64,000 nt of DNA from Sciurus carolinensis (GCF_902686445.1 NC_062219.1:48325056-48389055), one strand, 5' to 3'; shown: positions 10,746 through 23,862, counted from the stretch's first letter. The notes: generated by a model from the sequence alone, not told the origin. Translations and numbers: made by a program.

Positions 10746-13700
10746 CAGGACTTTTTAAGAACTTGAACGATATCAACTTTGAGCTGAGTGTAGACACAAG
10801 CAGTATAAATAATATCAAGGTTCAACTTGTCACAGAATTTGATGTTAAGGTCAGTCTGAAACTCTGACTAGTCTGGCTCTTGGTACTTTTCAATTTCCAT
10901 ATGTTCATGATAAAATTAACAGAGTACAATCTTGCCCAGAGAAATAGGCTTTCTTAATTTTTCTAGGCTTTGAAAAACATAATATCACAGGAATACATAG
11001 GTAATTAAACTATTTCAGAAATCCTTCTTTCTGATAATTTCAGTTATCACCAAAAATAGGAACCCCTTCCTGCCCTTCCTACTTACATTTATCTTGTCTG
11101 AACAAAGAAGAAATATTGGTACAGACTGAGATACAGTTTCAAACAAAGAAAACTCCCAAGGATGCAATTGTAATTGTGGGTGCCAGAGTGAAGGCCATAT
11201 TAGGCAGGGGCGAGCCAAAATCATAAGAAATCATTTCTAAAACACTGAAGTAGGCAAATGAAACTGCATAAAAGATCCAGGAGGTATTGTTTTATTCCAG
11301 GTAGAAGCAGGAAGGAGGGGCTATGAAATTAACTTTGGCCATATCACTCTGGACAATAGCACATTTCATTAAAATAGTCCTTTTCAATATTTTATTTATA
11401 AAATAATTTGTGCAAATCATATGAAATAAAATTTTTACTATTTTCAAGGATAAGCTTGATATTTTAAAGTTTCCCCCAATGAATGTCCTGTTCTATGTGT
11501 AGTGGAGAGCTGAAGGCAGTAAGTGTTCAAGAGCCATGGGTCACTGAGGATGGTCCGTAATCTAGGCTTCCTGCAACATCCTGACCTCAAAGGTAAAACT
11601 AATTCCTTAAACTAAGTTGCAAACTGCTAAGAAAGAAAAGATGTGATTTGAAATACTCTTATAATCTCTTGGCATAGGTGGAAAAAGTTATTTTAATTCA
11701 GCTGAAATCTATTATACAGGTAAACAGATAAGGAAATAGCTTCAGTCAAAAGTTTTGATTCCTCTCTTCAATTTTATAACATACCTGCTCATTTTCTCAC
11801 TTGTAAAGAGAAGAAAATCTTGAAGTTTGTGGATGATTGCGTCTACAGCAGAAGGACCTAAACTACTACTGACAAGAAGCTATCTGTCACTTCTAGTTAT
11901 TTCATGAATCCTGCAGGGAAGTAAAAACAGAGAACCACAATGAGGATAAAAGTTAATGATGGGGGTACGGGGGGGCATTTTCTTTTCTCTGCAAATCATT
12001 TTAAGTCAGAGGCAGTGGGGAACTCCATCAGTTAACACTTCTGGATTTGTTTGTGATGGAAGCTTATTCTCCCTGCCACACATAGAGCTTTGTTACCTAC
12101 AAGTCTAAGCAAGAGATGATATGATATTGACATTTTTGCCTCATATGCATCTGCTGAGAAATTGAAAAACAGATATCAGGTGTTCATTAAATGACCACAC
12201 AGTCAAACATAGTCACATTACATATCTTTGAAAAAAAATGTAATCAATGGAGGAATTAAATATGTCAAAGACAACAAGGTGATCAGTACATTAATAAACT
12301 CTGCGTACAGTGAAACCTGTGTGAAGTGTCCCCTATAGTGCATGAGGTGTACAATTGGGTCTAAGATAGTGTTGATGAAGAAGAAAGTGATATGGCTAAA
12401 ATGAAAGTTGTGTACATATAGACATGAAAAGACTTTTCTCATAATTAATCGTGGAGAATATTTTTTTCTGTTTAATTCAGTTTGCATAAAATTATTTTCT
12501 TAAGTCCAAAGTATTCATGTGAGAACATGGCTGTCGGGTTTTACCAGTGTTTGCGTCTTTAGTTATGCAATAAATGTTACATAAAATAGAGCATTTACCA
12601 AAAATAGTTAAGGGTAATTGATCTTCCTGGCTCACTTCATGGCATTGAAGGGAACTTGACAGGGGAATAATTCCCTTGAGAACTTGGTTAATGAAGGTGT
12701 ATTCCAGTAGTGGTGCATATACAGTCTTGTGTAGAAAGAATACATTTTGCTATACAAATAAGGAATGAATAACTTTGGGCATTTTAAAGGTGTGATGGGA
12801 AGTCATTAACATAGAGGGCTTTCAGGTCATGGGAAAGGGATATCACGAGTGGTGAAACACTAGCAAATTAGTTTGCAATCCTGGAATAACCACTAACTAA
12901 CAGATTAGCACTAGTCAGCAGTAGTGCAAAACAGTATCGTGCAATTGAGTTCTTGCCACTGACTGAAATGACTACACTATTTCATTTTTTGCTTGGTTCA
13001 GGGTGTGACTGGCTTGTTCCCAACAATGGCACCCTCTAGAGAGGAACAGAGGGGGATGAAATAATATTTTTCAGTACAGCGACAAATGTTTCTGGTAAAT
13101 ATGGGATGGTGCCCTAAATCTACAGAAAGCCTGGTCAAATATTGAGGAGTAAACAGAATGGTAAAATGAGTGAAAATGCTGTTACTCAAATACCAAGATA
13201 CCCTATTAGTTTCTTTTCATTAAATGGTCTAAAGGCAAGTGTCACATCTAGCTTATTTTTCAGTCACCTTCCAGTCAAGGTTCTTAAGTGATTCCATAGT
13301 GTCATGAAATGCATGTTGAGAGGGTTCCTTTTCACTCTGCTGTGGCCTCCCCTCTTGAATTGACATTACACAGTGCACATCACTGTCACTGTCACAGCAT
13401 GAGCTGCATATTTTGGGCAAAACCTCTTTCATATGGATGTCAGATACTTCAGCCAGTGCTACATGTTCAGAATCAAGATCTTGTATTCTACAAAGAATAT
13501 TTCCCCCTTCATTGTATTGATTCTTCAGGATTTACCATTAAGCCATCATGAGTGGGCTCTATGATGGGTGAGCTTTGAAAAAAATTAATATTAATAATTG
13601 TATTTTCTAGCAAATGGTTTGGTTAGGGAATATTCATTATTTTAACACCTTAGGATCTATGACTTCTTACTTATCATTCATTTAGGTACTCTTTCTCCCT

Positions 13701-14027
13701 GTGTGTTTGTCACCCATTTTCTAAAGAGCATCATTTATTCTCTTCTTTCTTATATAGCAAGGCCAATATTGTGCTATGATCTTGCATGCAGCATAGGACA
13801 AAGAAGATTCCTACTAGATAGATAACCAGGTATATATAATCAAATCAGATACACTGAGGATAATTTTTAAAATTCTATGTTAAAGTCCTGCCCAACAAGG
13901 AACAGGGTTCAGAAACTTTTGTAAGGCATTGACTGGATCTTGTTTCCAAGATGAATATCTGATCATACAATATGAGTCTCAAAGCTAAGATAAAAAAAAA
14001 AATCCTACATTCGATGATAATTAGCAG
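10746..14027. other. long unassigned stretch
   Basis: About 3.3 kb in which I recognise neither a gene nor a repeat family. Small features seen are G-runs at about 11966-11976 and several short stop-free frames on both strands without domains. It may include repeats too old to identify by eye, or lineage-unique sequence. Confidence 0.4.
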
Positions 14028-14112
14028 AGCATGACCTAAGAAAAGTCATCTGAACTCCTTGAGTTTTACTTTCTGCATCTGTAAAATGTTTGGTTTACAA
14101 AGGTTAAAAGTA
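14028..14112 (+). mobile_element. MIR fragment
   Basis: 'gacctaagaaaagtcatctg' followed by 'ttgagttttactttctgcat' and 'ctgtaaaatg' matches the conserved core of MIR ('cctcagtttcctcatctgtaaaatgg' in the family). Only the core is visible. Confidence 0.5.
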
Positions 14113-17100
14113 ACATTTTGAAAATACAAACTAAAACTGTCATTTAAACTAATTATAAAAGAAATTCAAGGAGGAAAAAATGTTAAGTGGGACTTTTGAA
14201 GCTTTTTATTCAGACCCAAAATAGATTTTTTTTTTATTGCTTCTATGAAAATTTCCTTCTACTTGATAACAATCTCTTTCCCCACCCACATTCCGTAATG
14301 TATAAGGCTGACACTGGCTGATATCAGGAAAGTTGCTCAGTAGGTCTTAGAGACTAAGATGTGGTAGTGTAATAGGTCTGTTTTGTTCATTCCATCATTT
14401 TTAGACAAAGTTGAGATGTTTATAGTTTCTTTGAAAGAGAGGGCTGCACTTTTTTGTAGTGTAATTTTAGTAAATAGTACTCTAGACACTTGTAAAATAT
14501 AACACACTTTAAAAGAAATTATATTCTTCTAAAAAGGTGAAGGTAAAACAAAATTTCTTTCAGTTAAATTATGTGTTAGTCATTACAATTTAATATTTAT
14601 TCTCGTTTTAAATTTGACTTCTGAATATAACATTTGTACATGTAAAATGAAAAATACATTTGAAATTTAACATTTAGGGATAAATTTGTTTTCTAATATA
14701 ATATGGACAAGAATGGACACAAAAGTCAACTATTTGAAAGAAACTGAATTTGTACAGATGGAGATGTCTGTGTTCTTTTGGGACTGAGTCCTTGTGAGAA
14801 GGATATGTTGTCTACATATTGCTGGATTTTATTCTGTGTCTTTTTAAACAACAATTCTCGATATTTTTTGTTCTTCTAATTGGGTTTGTTTATCTTGTAT
14901 GATATCTCTCTCTTCATGGTTTATTTAGTAGCTTTGGAGTGGTCTGTTAGGGATATTTTTGTTTTGTTAGTATGCTTTTGGGAAGAGAATAAAAGTTGTA
15001 TTCCAACATAGGATGCAGGTATTGTTATAGTTATTACATATCCAGAGTGAATTTTAACTTAGTGATTTTGCTTTATAAAAAGTGTATCTATAAATGGAAA
15101 GGACAAAGAGAATGTTCAGATAACTGTTTAGAGACTACTATTTTTTTTTTCATTTAGACAGTTTTCTTTAATTAATGATGCAGACACTACAGTTCTAAGT
15201 ACCAGACAGAATCAAGGGGAAAAAATTGAAAATAAACATAACACTATAAAGAAAACTTGGAAAAGTGAAACACTTCTAAATAAAAAATATAAATCTGGCC
15301 TGGTACTCATGACATATATACATAATACGTATGTTATACACATATATACAATAAATGTTTTGGTAGCAATACAGACCATGTGTTGGTCTCTTGTACACAG
15401 ATGAAGTAGCACCAGGAGCAGCACCACCATCTTAGGATGATAAACCAAACTGCACACACAGTAAATGAAAATATATATGTAGTTGATTTGGCCCACCCTG
15501 TAGCCAAGAGGTGTAAGGAAAGTACTTTGCTAGAAAAATTGTTCTGGGAACTATATTCTTAGGCCAATGGCAAAATTCTAAAGAGAAAAAAAAATCAGCA
15601 CTAAAGATGTCTACACAAATCTAGATGCTTTCCTGTGTAGTGAATTTGTCCTAGTACATGGCATATTGGGTAACACTGGTAAATGAACAACATGAGCAAA
15701 GAGAGATTTAAATGCTAGGTGAATGGTGAAAGGCGAACACACCGGATCTCTTTGTGTATACATCACAAATGCCAAGTCATCGACAAGCTAGGAAAGGAAG
15801 ACGACTTGTCATCTAAGTCATACGTTTTCTAATCATACTAGCTAATTATAAGCTGTTTATTAATGATAGATTTCTTACGAGTAGGGCCAAACACTCTCAG
15901 TATCATTCAACCTTGCAGCATCATATTTGATGCTCTGGTTACAAGCAGTGAGAAACAGCCCACACACACCAGACCCACAGGTTCTGCAGGCACACTTAGG
16001 GTCTGGTTTACAGAGCTGGGCAAGACCTTAAAGGTCTTCCCAGGCTTAGCTTTAGAAATGACTACAGGCAGTGTTTAACCCTGGACATTCTACTGACTAC
16101 AACAAGGACGTCTTTGCTTCTCAAAACTAAGCCTACCACCTGGGTGGAGCTCTTTTTCTTAGCATTGGCAAGGTGGTATTTTCTCACATCCCTGGAAGAG
16201 CATGCTGCTTCCTTCGGGTTTCTCAGTCATATACATGACTATAGCACCACCTCCCACTAACATTCATCAAGTCCTGGGAACATTTTCCCCATCAAGTCAC
16301 GACAAAGAAGAGATCTTGTATTTGGTTTCCACCCATTCTCTTTTGCATACCTCCCAAAGGGTCCCCCTCTACCCAGTCAGGGTTTGAATTCTCAGTGTCT
16401 GGCTTCAGGGCCTCCTTGTGTGATGGACTGATTTACAGAGCTCTGCCAAAGTAGTGAGAGACTCAGTATGGAATCAGCCACAGTGCTTGGCTCTGTACTG
16501 ATTTTTGTGACTCTTAGCATTAGTGGGTGGTGAGCCTCCTTCTCCGTCTTTAAACCTCCTGTAGTAAATAAAATGGAAGTTTCCAGGTACGTGGCATATT
16601 GCATTCAAGATGCAAGACTGCCTAAAACAGGGCTTCAGCACTGTAAAGCAGTTTCTTACAGTACAAAACTGTTTCTTAACACTCTGTCTCACATGTTAAA
16701 GATACCTAAAGACAAAAGCCAGGGAAAGAAAGGTTAAAAAATCTCTACTTATGGCCAGATGATTCTGAGTAAATCCATTTCTGCATCACTAGATTAGTTA
16801 AGAGAGTCCCTGACCTTTGAGAGTTAGCAAGAAATAGCCACACATGTAACATCAGAACTGATTTGTCATTATTGATTCAGGTGGTTGATCATTAATGGAT
16901 TCCCCTTATTTCCAACTGGTTCTAGGGACATGCTTTTACCCAGAATGAAGATATCAAAGCCATGAAACATTTGTTCTTTTCACAAAGGAGAATTTTTATA
17001 ATTCTGCCTGTCTCTAAGAAGGTTGGTCTCATGAAGACAAAGCCACTAACTTCTAGGTTAACCGGAGGCCACTAGAAGCCCCATTAATGTAAGCCGTTGG

Positions 17101-18309
17101 CTGGACTACATTTGAAATGGTTAAAAGCAAACTCTCTTAAATAGGAACCAAACACAAGGACTTAGCAGCTGATATGCTCAAAGCAAACCCTTTGAGTTAG
17201 CCAGAGCATGAGTTGTTGGCTTGAGTACCAGCAACTTCCAGTTTTAAATCAGTAAAGTTTGATACCACCATCAAACTCAGCTCAGGTACCTCTAGAAGCA
17301 GCTTAAATAAGAATTTCTACCTTTATGCTATTTGAATCAACAAAAAGTCAGCTATGGAAACTAAGAGATGCATTTTTCCAGTCTGTTTCTGTTGAGACTA
17401 CTATTTTTAATGTCAACTATGGATTGAGCATTCTAGACTCAGGGATTGGAAATTTTCCACTTCTGCCTTTCCTCACAGTATCTTTTCAGCATGGTTATAT
17501 TAATCTCTTTAACACACAAACAGTAAGATACCCAAATCAACTAAGTAATAAATATTGCTGATCACTTCTGCAACATAACAGGCTTAGGAGAAGTATAAGA
17601 CAATAATTTCTGAATTCATGATATTCATAAAAGCAAACATTTGTGAGGAGCTCTTTGGTTTGGTTAGCTCATTTTCATTTCATATCTTTTTCCCATGCCC
17701 TTTTCATTTCATTTTTCTCTCCACCTTCAGTTTTATTATCTGTAAAATATAGTTTGAAATAGAGTCAGAGGTTAACTGAGACATTGCATGGGTTGATAAA
17801 TCTAAGTTTTCAATTCTTTCTCTCTTCTGACTTTCAAATGTATTAATTTTTATTTTTTAGTGAGAACCTTGCAATTCTCTATTATTTACCATGTTGTTTT
17901 ATCTTTATAAAGCAGAAGTGATACTGTATTCTTTCAAGGCAGCAGCCAGAACTTCCTCAGTTGGTCACTCAACAAACATAGGCCAGATGTCTGAACCACA
18001 CCTTCGTATGGAGGGTATGGTAAAGAAAAAAATTCAAACTGTCAAAAAACTTAAATTCCAATGCTGTGGACCCCATTATTTTAAAGACAAAGGTTCTTTT
18101 TTTCCCCCTTTAAAAACAATCTAGTGTTAATTGAGTACATATCGTGTGCCAAGTACATGCATTATCTATATCCTAGGTGGTTAATATGCATTTTTCTCAC
18201 TATTTAGCCTGCTTCCCATTGTTGGAATATCTATTTTTTACTGCAATAAAATTCAAATAAGATTTGAAGTTTATCAATTCTCTAGTGTAGTATTCACTGA
18301 AATTAATTA
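14113..18309. other. long unassigned stretch
   Basis: About 4.2 kb with no recognised gene. 15880-16700 is less AT-rich than its surroundings and has overlapping stop-free frames on both strands (plus 15863-16078 and 16202-16387; minus 16392-16604 and 16474-16692), but no domain or splice structure convinces me. 15212-15496 is a minus-strand frame rich in hydrophobic residues that comes from ATAC-rich sequence. The remainder shows only short homopolymers, such as T-runs at about 14227 and 15142. Confidence 0.4.
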
Positions 18310-18665
18310 CATCTCAATGTTGTACAAAAATAAACTCTATATCAAAAAATTTTCATGAACCCAAAGAGAAACTCTGTGCCCATTTGGCAATTACTACCCA
18401 TTCCCCTCTCCCACAAGTCCCTGCAAACCTCAAATCCACTTTCTATCTCCGCTATCCTAGATACTTCAGATAAGTGGAATCATACAATATTTGTCTTACA
18501 ATACTGACATTTCACTTAGCATAATTTTCAAGGTGTATCCATGTTGTACCGTGCATCTGAACGTCATTCATTTTCATGCCTGAATGCATTTCATTGCATG
18601 TATATACCACATCACATTCATCCATTCATCTCTTGATGCACACTTGGGTTGTTTCCACTCTCATC
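18310..18665 (-). mobile_element. L1M/HAL1-type 3' end, antisense
   Basis: Antisense blocks in family order: 'gaaactctgtgcccat', 'ccattcccctctcccacaag', 'ctagatacttcagataag', 'tggaatcatacaatatttgt', 'cacttagcataattttcaag', 'tgtatataccac', 'catccattcatctcttgatg' and 'cacttgggttgtttccac'. Old L1M or HAL1 relic. Confidence 0.7.
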
Positions 18666-18965
18666 TGACTTTGTCTGTTTTCCAGTTTTTGTAATCATAG
18701 ATCTATCTGATGTCCCAATTTTTCATCTCTTCCTTGTGCTAAATACTGAAATAAAATCAACCTCTCTCCATGTTTGCTGCCTTTTTATACTCAGAATTAG
18801 CTTTTTAACTGTACCATTTTTCAGTTTACTTTTGTTTTATGATCCTGGCTATCTTAACATGCATGTGACCAAATTATTTTCTGAAAACATAATTTTAGTG
18901 TGCTAGTGTGTTACATGGGCAATTTGATTTTTAATAATGAGAACACTCCAAAACTATGATTAAGG

Positions 18966-19027
18966 CTAAATTTCTCTTTCTCTCTCTCTCTTCTCCCTCC
19001 CTCTTCCCTCCCTCCCTTTCTTTCTTT
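18966..19027. repeat. pyrimidine-rich (CT/CCCT/CTTT) tract
   Basis: Simple CT and CCTT repeats at the left edge of the inverted-repeat unit. Low-complexity DNA. Confidence 0.9.
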
Positions 19028-19612
19028 CTGAAAAAGGAAAAAGAAAGTTTATCGCTTTGCTAGCAAAGGAGAAACACAGGAGGAGACTCCTGTCCCAGAG
19101 GCTGTGATTCTGTGCATCAGCAGAAACAGAGGGCTTTTAAAGAGGTGACTCAAAGGCTACATTCCACGTGTTCTCTGTTGGAGTTGTAATTCACTTATTA
19201 ATTTGGGAGATAGTCATTTCTGAGATCTTCTGGTACCATCTCCAAAGTCTGGATGACTTCATTCCTAATGGTGGGTGTGTACTCAGGAACAGATAATTCT
19301 GCCTAGGATGGGGAAGAAAGATAATCCTATTTCCCCTGAGGTTAGGGATGGGGAGAGATTAGGGAGGAGCAGAGAGAGAGGAAGAAAAGAAAAAAAAAAT
19401 TGTGTATTTAAATATAAATTACAGTGGCAAAGCAGCAGGGGCTATAATCGAAGCATAAAGTAAAGCACTTACATTTTTCCACTGTCAATTTTTACATTCC
19501 ATTTCTATGGAAAAGTGGGCGATGACATCTCCAAGTTGCTTTGGACAGGAGTCTCCTGTGTTTCTCCTTTGCTTGCAAAGCAATAAACCTTTATCCTTTT
19601 TCTCAAAACCAT
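19028..19612. repeat. inverted-repeat, LTR-like unit
   Basis: The left arm (19028-19095) contains 'atcgctttgctagcaaagg', 'agaaacacagg' and 'aggagactcctgtcc'. The right arm (19543-19605) is nearly its reverse complement: 'ggacaggagtctcctgtg', 'tttctcctttgcttgcaaag', then 'caataaacctttatcc'. The arms are about 65 bp and the spacer about 450 bp. The right arm carries AATAAA (19582-19587), with the left arm holding the complementary 'tttatc', so the two look like LTR 3' ends pointing outward. I infer two LTR pieces joined head to head, or an internally rearranged ERV-type LTR; the family is not recognised. A 62-codon stop-free frame at 19275-19463 inside it is uninformative. Confidence 0.5.
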
Positions 19613-21369
19613 GTCCTCATTATTAGATTGACATTAGGGACAAGGACAAAGCTTTTGGTGATGAATTTGGTACCCTAGGTGACAAAGCAGCTCCTGCTTC
19701 AGCTTTCTTGGGCAGACCCTGGCTCTCCAAAGAACCCCACTTCCATGCTGAATTAAATTTCTTCTAGAATCTTTGTAGCAAAAATATGAGTCTAAATATT
19801 TTTTTCTCTCAAATATTAATGTTTCACCATTTTCTACCCAAAATTATAGAAGGAATTTAGATTATTTCCTGAAACACTGGCATCAACTCTCTGGATAATT
19901 ATAACCTGATTACTAATTTTATTTTATCATGAATGTATATTTTAAAACTTTATGAAGTTATTATAAATACAATGTGTTTACTAAGGTCAATTTGAGGCAG
20001 AAACTGCTAAGGATGTGACCATGTAGAAAATCCTCCTCTAGTGGTTTAAATTGATGTAAACCCTTTTAATCTAACTAAACATAAATATTTCTTTTACTGA
20101 TTGGATACCAGTAAATTAGATTTAGAATATAAGTAAGGTATGTACTTTATTCTTAGGAGAAAAAAATAGTTTGGATCAGGGACATCAGTGAATTAAATTT
20201 AATGAGGACGTTTGTGGCAATAATGATGGAGTGTCAAGGTTTCTAAGATGCTGCATGCTAGCTATTTTTCATTCTCTTTAATTTACACGTGAAGGCTTAA
20301 AGAGCTGTGGGCAAGCTGATTCAAAGAAAAGAACATCACTGCTGAACCAAAGCTAATGCAAAGTTATTTGACAACTAAAGAGTTCTTTTAAAATACAATG
20401 GAGAAATGTAGAGCTTTTATACAACAAAATACAAGCTTCTATGTAAAGGATTTTTTTTCCCTTTCTATTGTTTATATCAAGTATGCCCAATTCATCTTTT
20501 ATTCACTCCACAGTTTTTAAGGCTGTGTGGTTGAGTTGGTCATGTTGGGGTTTGGTGAAAAAAATTATATTAAAAACAATTCTACATTAACAAGACCAGA
20601 TTGAATTTAGTTTAACACTTTTTGTATTTCCATTTATTTTGGGTAATGACATGCGTGAAAACACATACAAGCAGTATCTTTTACAATCCTTGGGTGAACA
20701 AAGCAAGGAGAGAAAGAAGAGTTTGTGCTACTATAAAATTATAGTTAGAAATCTGATGCTGAGATTGTGCACATGCCGGCAAGGGAATCAGCATGAGAAC
20801 AATTAGTCAGTCCTTCTGATTGTTTTCACAATCAATACTGATTTTTGTGGTTTCATTGGTCTGGCCACAATCCACACTGAGCCTTTGCTTGGAAAGGCAG
20901 ACACTTTATCTCTGTCTCTTTCTAGCTGACTGCCTTGCACAAAGGAGATGCTCACTAAATGTTTGTCAGAGAAAAAGACAAACGAAAGCTTTTTACCCAA
21001 TATCATTTCCCAGCAGAAAACATGGCCAAATAACTCTTCACAGTTCAATGTCATTTGGACTGTTTAGCCTTTTTTACGTCTTTAAAAAAAAGTGTAATAA
21101 AGTACAAAACAATATAATCGTATTTTGATACTCCTGTTATATACTCTGTGGATGCTCGATGAATGTCAAACTCAGAACAGAAATACTGTTTTATAAGTTA
21201 AATTCAACTTAATCTATTACTACTATAAAATACGTAGAACAGGAGTCTTTAGTTTGCAGTTCATGGGCTAGTTTGCAGTTTTTGGGGAAGGAGAGTTTAA
21301 GGATGTCTGAAAACTCTGAAAGAGATTTTGGAGTGTATTTTTCTGGGATGATATTAGAGATATTAGTTC
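19613..21369. other. unassigned DNA with a short L2-like tail
   Basis: 19613-19760 continues from the inverted-repeat unit and could be ERV leader-like sequence ('tttggtgatgaatttggta'). 20905-20975 contains 'gccttgcacaaaggagatgc' followed by 'tcactaaatgtttgtcag', resembling an L2 3' end. Frames on both strands overlap at 20803-21128 without any domain. Nothing else is recognised. Confidence 0.4.
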
Positions 21370-21612
21370 ATAATGAATAAATAGTTCCTATTTGGAATTG
21401 TGTTAAGAGTTTTTTCTCATCTGAACATCATAACAACTCTAGAATTTAAGTATTCCCACTATCCTTGAATTACAAATGAAAAAACAATTGAGATGTATTA
21501 AGATCTTTTGTGACTTGCTCAGAATATCATTACTACTAATGGATCAAGTCAACATTCAGACTCAGAAGTCTGGCTCCAGAGTTTGTTCTCTTAATCAGCA
21601 CAGATACTTTGT
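21370..21612 (-). mobile_element. MIR, antisense, near full length
   Basis: The blocks follow an antisense MIR: 'tctgaacatcataacaactc', 'attcccactatccttgaatt acaaatgaaaaaac', 'gatcttttgtgacttgctca', 'gactcagaagtctggctcca' and 'gagtttgttctcttaatcag'. MIRs are tRNA-derived SINEs of ancestral mammalian age, mobilised by L2. Confidence 0.68.
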
Positions 21613-22206
21613 TATCTTTTGATAGGCAGTAAGTTTTGTGATTTTTTTCCTAGATTTTTAAAGGTATTTGTGACAAAAGACAAAGAATATCTACTGAAAG
21701 GAGACAAATAGCATTGAAATGCTTGTCATTAGACATGCTATTGCTTACAGTGCAGGGGATCTTACTATATCTCAGAAAAATCTGATAAAGCCTCCTGTGG
21801 TCACTTAGATGTTAGGTCTTTTTTATATCTACTTACAAATGTCCCAACTACTTACTCACTTAATCTGGCCACCCAGGATGCCATCTTGCATATAATAAAC
21901 AGATAAAAGATAAAAGAATCAAGATTCTGACCAGGCAGATAAAATGAACAAATCAAAATCTAGAAGAAAGATGAAATTTAGGTAGATATTACAGGTTTAA
22001 GTAAAACACAGATACTTACGTTGAGCACAGATTTCCTGGTGCCCAAAGTAAGATGCAAAATATAATCTGTTACGTGATTCACATTGTATTGAAAGTGTAT
22101 GACTTCCTCAGTGAGAACAATACATTATTTGGTTCAAATCCAGCAGTGCATTATTCTTTATGAGTAAAAAATGAACACTTTTCCTTTTTCGTGTTTTTTT
22201 TTTTTC

Positions 22207-22210
<4 letters not shown>
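21613..22210. other. unassigned AT-rich DNA
   Basis: No gene or repeat family recognised between the MIR and the SINE. T-rich near 22190-22210, adjoining the SINE tail. Confidence 0.45.
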
Positions 22211-22237
<27 letters not shown>

Positions 22238-22424
22238 GTGTACTAGGCCTTGAATCCAGGGGTGCTTTACCACTCCTTGGTCCTTTTGGTTTTTGATTTG
22301 AGACAGGGTCTTGTTAAGTTGCTAGATGTCTCACTTAGTTGCCGAGGGTGGCCTCAAACTTGCAAACCTCCTGTCTCAGTCTTCCACTTGCTGGGATTAC
22401 AGGCGTGTGCCACTACAACCTGGT
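22211..22424 (-). mobile_element. 7SL-derived B1-like SINE (sciurid type), antisense
   Basis: It starts with a T-run (22211-22237, the antisense poly(A) tail). It then reads 'gtactaggccttgaatccag', 'ggtgctttaccact', 'gagacagggtcttgttaag', 'tcacttagttgccgagg', 'gctgggattacaggcgtgtg' and 'ccactacaacctgg'. This is the reverse complement of a 7SL-derived SINE with an extra 3' part typical of squirrels. It lies 50 bp before an MLT1-type LTR. Confidence 0.82.
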
Positions 22425-22477
22425 AATAGTGAACACGTTTTTCAGTAGCATTTCTCTTTAAAATGCAATAGCAATAT

Positions 22478-22838
22478 AATGGATTAGAATGTGTTCTCCC
22501 TCAATCTCAAATTTATCTATTGAAGTTCCAACCCACAGTGTCTTGAAATGTGACTATATTTGGAAAGAGGGCTTTTAAATAGATAATTAAGGTAAAATGA
22601 GGATATATGGGTAAGTCCTCATCCAATGCGACTGGTGTCCTTATAAGACGAGGACATGCATATAAACAAAGGAGAGAACATATGAGAATGTGACATGAAG
22701 GTGACCAACTGCAGGCCAAGAAAACAGGTCTCTGTAGAAGCCAAAATCACCAATAGAATTGTGAGAAAATGAATTTCTATTATTTAAGCCACCCAGTCTG
22801 TGGTATTTTGTTATGATAGTCTTGGCAGAGTCAGACAA
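22478..22838 (+). mobile_element. MLT1-type MaLR solo LTR
   Basis: All family landmarks appear in order: 'ttgaagttccaacccacagt', 'tcttgaaatgtgactatatt tggaaagagggctttt', 'aattaaggtaaaatgaggat', 'tccaatgcgactggtgtcct tataagacgagg', 'attgtgagaaaatgaatttc', 'tatttaagccacccagtctg', 'tggtattttgttatgatagt'. The polyadenylation signal 'aataaa' of the family has become 'aatgaa'. Solo LTR, no internal part. Confidence 0.78.
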
Positions 22839-23607
22839 GGAGATTCTTCAAGTTACTGTATAGTAATTTGTACTATAGCATCCTTCTGGTTTTATGATGG
22901 AATTGTCCCACCTTATCCATGGTTTCATCTTCATGTGGTTGCAGTTGCTTTGGGGCAACCATGCTTCAAAAACATTAAGTGGAAAGTTCTGGAAAGAAAC
23001 AATTCATAAGCTTGAAGTTGTACACCCTTCCCTGAGTAGCATCAAGAAATCTCTCGTCAAGTCACTCAGATTGTGAATCATCTCTTTATTCAGTGTGTCC
23101 CCACAGTTGTATATGCTACCCATTTAATGACCTTCTCTGTTATCAGATCCCCTGTCATGGTATCATAGTGCTTATGTTCAATTAACTCTTATTTTACTTA
23201 ATAATGACTCCAAAGAACAAGAGTAATGATGCTGACAATTTCAATATGCCAAAGAGAAGCTGTAAAGTCCTTTCTTTAAGTGGAAAGGTGAAAGTTCCCC
23301 ACTTAAGCAAAAGAAATTATGTGCTGAGGTCTCCAAATTGTACAATAAGAACAAATATTCTATTCAGGAAATTATAAAGAAGGAAAAAGAAACTCATGCT
23401 AGTTTTGCTGTTTAGATTAGACTACAAAAATTAGGGCCGTCGTGCATGAAAGGTGTGTATGCAAAGGGAAAAACAGCATATGTATAGTTCAGCACTCTCT
23501 AGGGTTTCAGGCTTCCACTCAGGGTCTTGGAAGCCATCCTCTGTAGGACATGGGGTCAGGGAAGGTCTACTGTGTCCAGTATGGAAGCTGAGGGCCTTTT
23601 CCAGGAA
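22839..23607. other. unassigned DNA
   Basis: No gene or repeat is recognised. Two overlapping short plus-strand frames (22800-23009 and 22894-23076) have no domain. Confidence 0.45.
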
Positions 23608-23676
23608 AGAAAACTTTATTCAAAGATGAGATTTAGACCTTTCAGAAAAATAGGTGAATACTGTGTTTGTGTGTAT

Positions 23677-23725
<49 letters not shown>

Positions 23726-23774
23726 GTATGTGTGCGTTTGGGTTTTTTTTTTTTTAAAGAAAAAAGGACAAATA
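23608..23774 (+). repeat. direct-repeat copy 1 with GT microsatellite
   Basis: 'aagatgagatttagacct', 'ttcagaaaaataggtga' and a GT array (23679-23723, about 22 units) are followed by a T-run and then an ID-type element. The same order of blocks recurs at 24755-24928, about 1.15 kb downstream. See the matching finding. Confidence 0.75.
23679..23723. repeat. (GT)n microsatellite
   Basis: An uninterrupted GT dinucleotide array of about 22 units. Likely polymorphic. Confidence 0.97.
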
Positions 23775-23862
23775 GGGTCTAAGAAAGTAGGTCAGTGGTA
23801 GAGTGCTTGCTTAGCAAGCGAGAGGCCCTGGCTTTCATCTGAAGTGCCACTACAAGTCTGGG
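23775..23862 (+). mobile_element. ID-type SINE (tRNA-derived)
   Basis: 'ggtcagtggtagagtgcttg', 'cttagcaagcg' and 'agaggccctggctt' match the ID core, with an A-box-like 'gtcagtggtagagtgc' at 23791-23806. The B-box region is mutated ('ggctttcatct' where the family has 'ggttcgatccc'). There is no A-rich tail, so it is old or truncated. Confidence 0.65.

Noticed and set aside
15212..15496. hydrophobic 94-codon minus frame, possible small membrane protein
   Set aside because: Hydrophobicity comes from AT-rich and ATAC-rich codons; no start context or conserved motif.
20803..21128. overlapping 83- and 102-codon frames on opposite strands
   Set aside because: Includes an L2-like tail; no protein similarity seen.
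23775..23862. possible tRNA gene
   Set aside because: Diverged ID element with a broken B box.
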